DNA of 52,155 nucleotides from assembly GCA_017560085.1 (NCBI GenBank), contig JAFYPA010000126.1:1-52155 (forward strand), written 5' to 3'. Position numbers and translations under genes: made by a program. Positions 34,673-41,670 of this stretch are shown piece after piece (position 1 is the first letter of the stretch; the number at the start of each line of letters is the position of its first letter). The stretch is from Clostridia bacterium (GTDB lineage Bacteria > Bacillota > Clostridia > Oscillospirales > CAG-382). The notes below the pieces were generated by a model that saw only the letters and a list, made by a program, of their open reading frames with translations, was not told the DNA's origin and made no database searches.

Positions 34673-34920
34673 CGCGGGCTCCTTCCACCACTTCGTGGTC
34701 CCCCTTCCTCCCGGAGGAAGGCTTGGCAGAGTGCGTATCTATGGTTTTTTCGGTAGCCATAAGGAATGCTTTCAGGCTATGCTGCGAAACAAATCAATAA
34801 CTAAAAATATGTAAAAAATTCAAAGCACATCACATTCCCAAAATGCCCACCGACACCTGTACCGCAGTAAGGCTCCCTCCGGGATGGAGCTGTCACCGCA
34901 GGTGACTGAGGGAGCCCGCG
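34673..34920. repeat. MITE-like element, ~248 bp
   Basis: Perfect 10-bp terminal inverted repeats CGCGGGCTCC (34673-34682) and GGAGCCCGCG (34911-34920) enclose a non-coding stretch. Each arm carries its own hairpins (CCACCACTTCGTGG, CCTTCCTCCCGGAGGAAGG; TCACCGCAGGTGA). The same design recurs at 52001-52137, so both probably belong to one family. No reading frame is seen. Confidence 0.7.
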
Positions 34921-34956
34921 AGGCTTCAAAATTTTCACTATCATAAAAACCAACAA

Positions 34957-35334
34957 TCAATCTTCTTCATCCCTTTTCATCAAAGCATTTTTCACCACAA
35001 AATCTATATACTCACATACACCTTGAAAATTCGTGTCAATCTGATAATTCGTGAAACGTATTACACTCAAATCATATCCCTCAAGTATTTTTGTACGAAA
35101 TTCATCTCTTTTGCTTCCCTTGTCCGTATAATGCTGTGAACCATCAATTTCAATTACAAGCTTTGCTTTGTGACAATAAAAATCAGTAATAAAATCATCA
35201 ATCATTTTTTGCCTTTGAAACCTTATTTCATACTTTGCCAAAAAATCATACCACAAATGTCTTTCCTGCTTCGTCAAGCTCTTTCGCAAATTTCTTGCAA
35301 GAGTTTTATTATTTTTGTTGTAATCAAGCGACAT
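34957..35334 (-). CDS. DUF559 endonuclease-like protein
   Basis: 125 residues from the ATG at 35334 (GGGAG six bases upstream; a TTG six codons earlier is less likely). The Vsr-like core of DUF559 is plain: LRKSLTKQERHLWYDFLA, FRFQRQ-type IRFQRQKMIDDFITDFYC, LVIEIDGSQHY and the closing YDLSVIRFTNYQI. The Asp and Glu-x-Asp residues of the PD-(D/E)xK-like site are present. The cellular role of the family is unknown. It is flanked by a MITE-like element and lies beyond the upp terminator. Confidence 0.87.
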   Translation of the reverse strand: MSLDYNKNNKTLARNLRKSLTKQERHLWYDFLAKYEIRFQRQKMIDDFITDFYCHKAKLVIEIDGSQHYTDKGSKRDEFRTKILEGYDLSVIRFTNYQIDTNFQGVCEYIDFVVKNALMKRDEED

Positions 35335-35363
35335 AGCTTTCTCCCGTTCCAACCGTTATAGGA

Positions 35364-35401
35364 ATAAAAAATCCGCAGAAAGAAGCCTTCAATCTGCGGA
35401 T
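35364..35401 (-). terminator. Terminator of the uraA-upp operon
   Basis: Perfect 9-bp arms ATCCGCAGA (35371-35379) and TCTGCGGAT (35393-35401), followed on the minus strand by TTTTTATT. Confidence 0.85.
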
Positions 35402-35407
35402 AATTTT

Positions 35408-36037
35408 TTACTTCGTACCGAATATTCTGTCCCCCGCATCACCGAGACCGGGAACGATATAGCCCTTTTCATTAAGGTGTTCGTCAACATTTGCACAGTA
35501 AACCTCAATGTCGGGATGTGCCTCTGTAAGTGCCTTGATTCCCTCGGGAGCGGCAATTATACAAAGGAACTTGATGTGCGCTCCGCCGTAGGACTTAATC
35601 TGTCCGATGGCGTCTATCGCAGAGCCGCCCGTTGCAAGCATCGGGTCTACCACAACGATGAGTCTGTCCTCAATGTCCGGCGGAAGCTTGCAGTAGTATT
35701 CGTGAGGCTGAAGGGTTTCTTCGTCTCTGTACATACCGATGTGGCCTACCTTTGCATTGGGCACAAGGCTGAGCATACCGCTTACCATACCGAGACCTGC
35801 TCTGAGTATGGGTACGATTGCGAGCTTCTTGCCCTTGAGCATCTTCTGCTTTGTCTTGCATATGGGAGTTTCAATTTCCACCTCTTCAAGCGGAAGGTCA
35901 CGAAGTGCCTCGTAGCACATAAGTCTTGTTATTTCGTCGATGAGCTCACGGAATTCCTTGTTTGTGGTTTCCGACTGTCTGAGTACCGTGGTCTTGTGCT
36001 GAATAAGCGGATGGTCAAATACAGTTACGTTTTTCAT
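35408..36037 (-). CDS. upp: Uracil phosphoribosyltransferase
   Basis: 209 residues, standard length. It converts uracil and PRPP to UMP in pyrimidine salvage. The PRPP loop [14 protein letters not shown] is intact, with [11 protein letters not shown] and the C-terminal [15 protein letters not shown] of the uracil-binding region. It lies 47 bp after the uracil permease on the same strand, so uptake and conversion are coupled. GAGGAG precedes the ATG. Confidence 0.98.
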   Translation of the reverse strand: MKNVTVFDHPLIQHKTTVLRQSETTNKEFRELIDEITRLMCYEALRDLPLEEVEIETPICKTKQKMLKGKKLAIVPILRAGLGMVSGMLSLVPNAKVGHIGMYRDEETLQPHEYYCKLPPDIEDRLIVVVDPMLATGGSAIDAIGQIKSYGGAHIKFLCIIAAPEGIKALTEAHPDIEVYCANVDEHLNEKGYIVPGLGDAGDRIFGTK

Positions 36038-36084
36038 TTTTTCTCCTCAATTTTTACTGTGGTGTTTACTTAGTACGTTCTTTT

Positions 36085-37452
36085 TTACTGCTTGCTCTTC
36101 TTTGAAAGAATAATGTTTGTGATAATACCGAAGATAAGTGCGCAAGCAATTGCTGTGATTGTAACCTTGCCGATAGCCATTGCCATACCGCCGATACCGG
36201 GGATAAGGATTGCGGCAACGGTAAAGAGGTTAGCGTTGTCCTCAAGGTCAACCTTCTGAATCATCTTAAGACCGGATACTGCGATAAAGCCGTAGAGAGT
36301 GATACAAACACCGCCCATTACGCAGCCGGGGATGGAATCGAGGAATGCAACGAAGGGAGAAACGAAAGCAATGAGAATTGCCATAATTGCTGTTGTTGTG
36401 ATTGTGATAACGGAAGCATTGCCCGTGATAGCTACACAGCCAACGGATTCGCCGTAGGTTGTGTTGGGACAACCGCCGAAGAACGCACCTACGAAGGAGC
36501 CTACACCGTCACCGAGAAGTGTTCTGTGGAGACCGGGCTCCTCGAGAAGATCCTTTTCAATGATGGAGGAAAGGTTCTTGTGGTCTGCGATGTGCTCTGC
36601 AAATACAACGAATGCAACGGGAACATATGCTACCGCTACTGTTGCGATGTAGGAGCCGTCAATTGCCTTTACGCCCTTGAGAGCCTCAAGGAATGTGAAT
36701 TCGGGAACTGCGAGGAAGGTCTTGATTGTAACGCCGTCTGCAACAAGTGCCTTGAAGGGAGCAAAGTCGATAACCTTGAGTGCGTCAACTTTTGCAGCGA
36801 TACCGATAATTGTGAATACAAGTGCAAGTGCGTAGCCTGCAAGAATACCGATGATGAAGGGAATAAGCTTTGTCATCTTCTTGCCGTATACGGAGCAGCA
36901 GCAAACAACGATGAATGTAACAATAGCACAAGCGAAGGAAGCCCATGCGGATGTAGACATAACGAATGCACCGTTACCGTCCTGAGGACCGTAGGAGAAT
37001 ACGTCGTTGATAGCAGCACCTGCAAGAGAAAGACCGATAAGAGCAACTGTCGGGCCGATAACAACGGGAGGCATAAGCTTGTTGATCCAGTTAACGCCTA
37101 CAAGCTTTATGATAAGCGCGATAACAACATAAACAAGACCCGCAAAGAGCGCACCGATAATAATTCCGGCAAAGCCTGCGGAAGCGGAAACAGCGCCTGC
37201 AAATGCAGTAACCATAGAGCCGATGAACGCAAAGGACGAGCCGAGGAATACAGGGCTTCTGAACTTTGTGAAGAGCTGATAGATAAGTGTACCTACGCCC
37301 GCACCGAAAAGAGCGGCGGAAGCTGTCATTCCGTTACCAACGATTGCGGGAACGGCGATTGTTGCAGCCATAATTGCGAGAAGCTGCTGGATTGCGAAGA
37401 TAATAAGCTGACCGTTTTTCGGCTTATCACTTACATTGTAGACGAGTTTCAT
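36085..37452 (-). CDS. uraA: Uracil/xanthine permease family transporter
   Basis: 455 residues with about 14 hydrophobic segments, of the nucleobase-cation symporter-2 family. Family motifs include GSSFAFIGSM, VVFAEHIADH (the Glu that contacts uracil) and GGCPNTTYGESVG. Adjacency to upp points to uracil as substrate. AAGGAGG stands before the ATG; the leader is short and shows no attenuator. Confidence 0.93.
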   Translation of the reverse strand: MKLVYNVSDKPKNGQLIIFAIQQLLAIMAATIAVPAIVGNGMTASAALFGAGVGTLIYQLFTKFRSPVFLGSSFAFIGSMVTAFAGAVSASAGFAGIIIGALFAGLVYVVIALIIKLVGVNWINKLMPPVVIGPTVALIGLSLAGAAINDVFSYGPQDGNGAFVMSTSAWASFACAIVTFIVVCCCSVYGKKMTKLIPFIIGILAGYALALVFTIIGIAAKVDALKVIDFAPFKALVADGVTIKTFLAVPEFTFLEALKGVKAIDGSYIATVAVAYVPVAFVVFAEHIADHKNLSSIIEKDLLEEPGLHRTLLGDGVGSFVGAFFGGCPNTTYGESVGCVAITGNASVITITTTAIMAILIAFVSPFVAFLDSIPGCVMGGVCITLYGFIAVSGLKMIQKVDLEDNANLFTVAAILIPGIGGMAMAIGKVTITAIACALIFGIITNIILSKKSKQ

Positions 37453-37509
37453 TTTTGATATCCTCCTTGTGGGCTTTCCTTTTTGGAAAATTTATTTTAC
37501 CCTCATATA

Positions 37510-37538
37510 AATATACTAAATTTATCGAATTTTGTCAA
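37510..37538 (-). promoter_or_regulatory. Promoter of the uraA-upp operon
   Basis: On the minus strand TTGACA (37538-37533) and TATATT (37515-37510) with a 17-bp spacer. Confidence 0.8.
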
Positions 37539-37646
37539 GAGAAAAACACTTTTTATCTACCTTTTATCGTGGACTTTTGTATTTTTGTAGTATTGCATAA
37601 AATATCACTCTTATATTTGTGCGACTTTCCCCGCAGTTTATTCGGA

Positions 37647-37679
37647 AATAAAAAAGTGCCTCCAAAAAAGGAAGCACTT
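37647..37679 (-). terminator. Terminator of the deacetylase gene
   Basis: AAGTGCCTCC (37654-37663) and GGAAGCACTT (37670-37679) pair with one wobble; the minus-strand tail is TTTTTATTT. Confidence 0.83.
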
Positions 37680-37697
37680 ATGCCGATTGTACGGCTA

Positions 37698-39056
37698 TTA
37701 TTTGAATACACTGTAGACTCCTCCCGCCTCAAGGGTGTAGCCCTTGTAGTAGGCAAGCTCGTCTATTGTTACAAGCTGGTATCCGCTGTTTAAAAGTCCG
37801 GGAATATAGCTCCACGCCGCCTCAACGGTGGTGGGGTGAATGTCGTGGAGGAGAATTACCGCTCCGTCAAAGGCACTGCTTACAACATATTCCGAAACAT
37901 AAGCCGCATCTCTGTATTTCCAGTCAAGGGTGTCCACAGACCAGAGAATAAGGGGTCTTGCGGCGATTTCTCTTACCCTTTCGTTGTGCGCTCCGTAGGG
38001 AGGACGAAGGGTTGTGGGAGCCTTGCCCGTAACGCTCTTTACTATTTCGTCCAGAGCCTCAAGCTGATATGCCACGGCAGAATCGGAAACCGTTGTCAGC
38101 TGGGGATGGTCAAGGGTGTGGCTTCCTATCTGACAGCCCATGGAATGCATTCTTGCAAGTATATCGGTGTTGCCCTTGGCGAAAACACCCTGAACGAAGA
38201 AGGTTGCCTTTACGCCGTAAGCCTCGAGAATATCAAGAAGTATGGGTGTTGTAGCGCTCTTCGGTCCGTCGTCGAAGGTGAGCGCCACCATGGGAATTGT
38301 CGGGTCAAGCACTCTTACTCCGCGGGGGACATCGTACCAGCCAACGGACTTGTACGCCTCCACCTCGTCAAGGAATACGGTTACCTCTCTTCCGTCATAG
38401 GAAAAGAGTGTTTTCTGTACATCGCTCTTGTTTTCGTACCAGCCTACATTCTTGTATGCTTCAACATCTGCAAGGTTTACAACGAGCTCCCGTCCGTCGG
38501 GGGCATACATTGTGCGGATGACTTCCTCTTTTGTTGCGTACCAGCCTACATTTTTATACGCCTCGACATCGGCGAGATTTACAACGAGCTCTCTTCCGTC
38601 GGGAGCGTAGACTGTGCGGATTACCTCTTCTTTGGTTGCATACCAGCCTACATTTTCATATACCTCGACATCGGCGAGATTTACAACAAGCTCTCTTCCG
38701 TCGGGAGCATACACCGTGCGAATTGTTTCCTCCTTGGTTGCGTACCAGCCTACATTCTTGTAGGCTTCAAGGTCGGTGCTGTTTATGACAAGCTCCCTGC
38801 CGTCGGGGGCGTAGACCGTTATGAGGATTTCCTCCTCGGCTTCGGTGTCATCGGTCGGGGCTTCTTCGGCTGATTGAGGGATTATTTCCGCTGAAACATC
38901 TTCGTCGATTGTCTGTGCAAGCACCTGAGCCGTTTCGGTGATGTTGTCGGGAGTTATCCGTACATCCTTATCGGATTCGAACGGAGTGCAGGCGACGGCG
39001 GTAAGCATAAGAATCACGGAAATTACCGTGAGTACCGTGCGCATTATTTTCTTCAT
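37698..39056 (-). CDS. Polysaccharide deacetylase lipoprotein with five 34-residue repeats
   Basis: 452 residues. The lipobox LTAVACTP places the lipid on Cys23. Residues 79-248 are five tandem 34-residue repeats built on VYAPDGRELVVN, VEAYKNVGWY and ATKEEVI; the middle copies are nearly identical. Residues about 252-445 form a NodB-type deacetylase with TFDDGPKS (catalytic Asp pair), GSHTLDHPQL (H-x3-H metal site), RPPYGAHN and VILLHDIHPTT, so it appears active. It probably removes N-acetyl groups from peptidoglycan or a surface glycan, with the repeats as a stalk or wall-binding part. Confidence 0.92.
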   Translation of the reverse strand: MKKIMRTVLTVISVILMLTAVACTPFESDKDVRITPDNITETAQVLAQTIDEDVSAEIIPQSAEEAPTDDTEAEEEILITVYAPDGRELVINSTDLEAYKNVGWYATKEETIRTVYAPDGRELVVNLADVEVYENVGWYATKEEVIRTVYAPDGRELVVNLADVEAYKNVGWYATKEEVIRTMYAPDGRELVVNLADVEAYKNVGWYENKSDVQKTLFSYDGREVTVFLDEVEAYKSVGWYDVPRGVRVLDPTIPMVALTFDDGPKSATTPILLDILEAYGVKATFFVQGVFAKGNTDILARMHSMGCQIGSHTLDHPQLTTVSDSAVAYQLEALDEIVKSVTGKAPTTLRPPYGAHNERVREIAARPLILWSVDTLDWKYRDAAYVSEYVVSSAFDGAVILLHDIHPTTVEAAWSYIPGLLNSGYQLVTIDELAYYKGYTLEAGGVYSVFK

Positions 39057-39099
39057 TTATGTAGATGTCCTTTCGGGGATGTTATCTTTTGGATGATTT

Positions 39100-39128
39100 A
39101 TTATATCACAGAAGATGCCACATTTCAA
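39100..39128 (-). promoter_or_regulatory. Promoter of the deacetylase gene
   Basis: On the minus strand TTGAAA (39128-39123) and TATAAT (39105-39100) with a 17-bp spacer. Confidence 0.78.
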
Positions 39129-39257
39129 CACCAAATAACAAAATTCAACAAATTTCGACAAAATACTCAAAAATCCACCGAGGACCTCCGAATCAAAATA
39201 CAAAAAGCCGAAGCTACGGTCGTACCCGCAGCCACGGCAATGTTATTTCCTTCGGTT

Positions 39258-39497
39258 TTATGCAATCTCAAGGTCGAAAAGCGAGGACTCAATCTTCACA
39301 AGAAGGTTTCTCTCACCCTGCGACCTCACGGAACACAGCACCCTTGCCCCCGCGGGAACTGTGGTAAAGTTGTAGGCAAACGCTGCTCTGCCGTCCTCGA
39401 GGGTTATGTATATTCCCGAGGCACTTCTGCCCACTACCGTACCGCGGTAGGTGTTGTAGCTTTCAAAATCCATTCCTCTTGTCTTGCCGTTTGTCAT
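39258..39497 (-). CDS. Small OB-fold/S1-like protein
   Basis: 79 residues with AAAGGAG eight bases before the ATG. The core YRGTVVGRSASGIYITLEDG, then AGARVLCSVR, has the strand and glycine spacing of an S1/OB nucleic-acid-binding domain, ending in hydrophobic beta residues. It is the third gene of an operon with the ClpP-like and VirD4-like genes (38 bp gap). The likely role is RNA or DNA binding; the assignment is by fold pattern only. Confidence 0.55.
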   Translation of the reverse strand: MTNGKTRGMDFESYNTYRGTVVGRSASGIYITLEDGRAAFAYNFTTVPAGARVLCSVRSQGERNLLVKIESSLFDLEIA

Positions 39498-39535
39498 AGC
39501 CGATTCTCCTTTTTACTTTGGTCTGAGGTTTAATT

Positions 39536-40873
39536 TCAGTTTGTCTTCAGCGTCTTTCCGAGGCTGAACTCGATGTAGTCCCTGAAGGTCATATGGTCGT
39601 CCGAGGAGCTTTTAGAGCTTGCCTGTCTTCTTGCGTGTGCATCGGTGATTTTAGTGTAGCGGTCGTCGCCCTCTATGTCGTATCGCTCGGTGATTATGGG
39701 CTTTTGTCCCCTTCGGAATATGAATTCCCTGCCTATGGGCATATAGAGAATATCCTCAAGAGGAAGGTTGGCTCTTGTGCTTACGCTTTTGCTTGTAGTA
39801 AGGTCCATTCCGCCCATATAGACGTAGGTGTCGCAGTTGTTGATTATGGTGGTGGCGTTGCTCTGTCCGTACATACCCTCAAGCTGGGACTCGGACTGAA
39901 CAAGAAGCGTTACCGAGATTCCCTTCTCACGGAAAATGCTTATGTACTCGGGAAAGTTGAGTATTCTGCTTCCCGTGGCGAAGTCGTCACAGAGAACGTG
40001 AACGGGAATGGGAAGTCTGCCGTCCGCACGGGATTCGCCGAATTCGAAAAGTGACTTGAACACCTGGGAATAGAAAAGATTCACAAAGCAGTTAAGCGAG
40101 GGATTCACCGCAGAGGTTGTGACGAAAAGCACCGTCTTCTTGCTTGCAAGCGAGATAAAATCCACCTTTTTGCGATTCTTCATGGACTCCAGAAGCTCGG
40201 GCGTGAAAACCGTATCGACCGCAACATTGAGTGTGCCGTAGATACAGCTTGCGGTCTTTATGGGAAGATTCTTGAAGGATCTCCAGCAGGAAACGGTAAA
40301 GCCCGTGGGGTCTTCCTCCTCAAGCTCCTCGAAGTCGTCGTCAAGGGATGTGCCTATAAGCGAGCCGCAGTTGTCGTTGAGAGTAAGGCTTTTGTGCATC
40401 TCCAGTACCTCGGGAAAGCCGCCCTTTCCGCTGTCCCTGACCTTGCCGATTTCCGCACTCAGAAGGCTTACCGATGCCTCGTCCCAGTAAGGGTCGGCGT
40501 TGGAGCTTTCCTTTCGGGGATTGGACTTCACTATTGCCTGCGCAAGGAAGGTTATATCTCGGGTCGACCTTATATAGTCGAGCGGGTCAAACGCCACGGT
40601 GCTTTTCTCGGGATTTGCGAAGTTCAGCTCCTCGACGATGTAGCCTCTGTCCCTGAGCATGGGCGTGTACTTTTCAACTATTCGTCTCTTGGTAACTGTT
40701 ACCACAAGGCTTCTTCCGAACGCCTCAAGAAGCAGCGGCTCGGATACGGACATTGTCTTTCCGCAGCCGCTTCCTCCGCATACGATTACATTGTTGTTTA
40801 CTCCCGTCACACGGGAATTTGTGCTGAATACGGCATTCTTGCCGAGTATCATCTTATCTGCTCCGTCTATCAT
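39536..40873 (-). CDS. Soluble VirD4/TraG-like ATPase
   Basis: 445 residues. The Walker A is VCGGSGCGKT (K39), and a Walker B-like strand PVHVLCDDFATG lies further on. VTLLVQSESQLEGMYG and NCDTYVYMGG are typical of the coupling-protein (VirD4/TraG) ATPase core. Conjugative coupling proteins have N-terminal membrane helices and about 600 residues; this one starts directly at the P-loop domain and has none. No relaxase or other type IV secretion gene is near. Its ATG overlaps the ClpP-like gene's stop (TAATG), indicating tight coupling. It could move DNA, RNA or protein for the module; the choice is open. Confidence 0.8.
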   Translation of the reverse strand: MIDGADKMILGKNAVFSTNSRVTGVNNNVIVCGGSGCGKTMSVSEPLLLEAFGRSLVVTVTKRRIVEKYTPMLRDRGYIVEELNFANPEKSTVAFDPLDYIRSTRDITFLAQAIVKSNPRKESSNADPYWDEASVSLLSAEIGKVRDSGKGGFPEVLEMHKSLTLNDNCGSLIGTSLDDDFEELEEEDPTGFTVSCWRSFKNLPIKTASCIYGTLNVAVDTVFTPELLESMKNRKKVDFISLASKKTVLFVTTSAVNPSLNCFVNLFYSQVFKSLFEFGESRADGRLPIPVHVLCDDFATGSRILNFPEYISIFREKGISVTLLVQSESQLEGMYGQSNATTIINNCDTYVYMGGMDLTTSKSVSTRANLPLEDILYMPIGREFIFRRGQKPIITERYDIEGDDRYTKITDAHARRQASSKSSSDDHMTFRDYIEFSLGKTLKTN

Positions 40874-41466
40874 TATCTTTTACCTCCCACAATGTCGCAA
40901 AGATTTGCTTCTCCGTCGCAAAGACCGAACTCTATTGCCTCCTCGGACGAGTAGTAATGGTCAAAGCCTATGGCGTCGGATATTTCCTTTTCGCTTCTGC
41001 CCGTATGCAGAGCGAGTATTTCGGTGAGTGTGTGCTTGGTCTTGAGAAGAGTCTCGGATATGGACAGAATGGACGAGCTGTTGCCTCCCACGGGAGTTGC
41101 AAGAAGAGGCTCGTGGAGCATAAGCTCGCTGTGGGGAAGCATATATCTTCCGTGTCTTCCGCTTGCAAAGAGTATTGCCGCCATACTGTAGGCTCTGCCG
41201 ATGCAGTAGGTTCTCACGGGAGCCTTGCTTGATGCTATGGCATCGTAAATGAGAAGTCCCGAATTTATTTCCCCACCCATGGAATTTATCATAAGGTCTA
41301 TGGGCTCTGTCTCGCTCTCGAGGTTGAGGTACATAAGCTGCTTTACAATCTGCAGTGCGCTTTCGTTGTTGATGTTCTCCTCTATGAAGATTTTTCTTTC
41401 CCCCATAAGGCGTGTGTCCATGGGAACCAAGGATATGCCGCTGCTGGTTTTGATCTGTACGTTCAT
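40873..41466 (-). CDS. ClpP-family serine protease
   Basis: 197 residues. The catalytic triad is complete by position: Ser94 in RAYSMAAILF, His118 in ELMLHEP and Asp169 in IGFDHYYSSEEA. The oxyanion region reads INSMGGEINSGLLIYDAI (NSPGG in housekeeping ClpP). Divergence from ordinary ClpP and the absence of clpX or clpA nearby mark it as an accessory copy. It is first in the operon, followed by a VirD4-like ATPase. GGAGG precedes the ATG. Confidence 0.88.
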   Translation of the reverse strand: MNVQIKTSSGISLVPMDTRLMGERKIFIEENINNESALQIVKQLMYLNLESETEPIDLMINSMGGEINSGLLIYDAIASSKAPVRTYCIGRAYSMAAILFASGRHGRYMLPHSELMLHEPLLATPVGGNSSSILSISETLLKTKHTLTEILALHTGRSEKEISDAIGFDHYYSSEEAIEFGLCDGEANLCDIVGGKR

Positions 41467-41670
41467 TTTTCATTCCTCCGTGTATTTTTTCCGTTTCTTC
41501 GTTGCGGTATTATATTTATACCATAATAAAAAACGTCGTTTTTTCGGGGGTATCGTTTTTTCGATTTCGCCTGTTTTTTTATAATTAACAAAATGAATGT
41601 GGAATTCCGCACGCCGATAATGTAGAATGTTTTCATATATAACAAATACCGCAAAGCAAGGAGGGAAAGC
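41467..41670. promoter_or_regulatory. Divergent control region of the kinase/ClpP module
   Basis: 204 bp between the two arms of the module. On the ClpP side a TATAAT (41514-41509) and an extended -10 TGGTATAAA lack a good -35. Two direct repeats TCGTTTTTTCG (41536-41546, 41553-41563) lie 17 bp apart, and a palindrome AAAAAACG-T-CGTTTTTT spans 41528-41544. These may be operators. The plus-side promoter is not clear. Confidence 0.45.

Noticed and set aside
38310..38822. CRISPR-like regularly spaced repeats
   Set aside because: The 102-bp units are in-frame coding repeats with no unique spacers and no cas genes.
39536..41466. Remnant of an integrative conjugative element
   Set aside because: The VirD4-like protein lacks membrane helices, both genes are intact and coupled, and no relaxase, integrase or other transfer gene is near. 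Not excluded by a wider window.
40873..41466. Housekeeping clpP
   Set aside because: NSMGG replaces NSPGG, the gene lies in an accessory operon and there is no clpX beside it.
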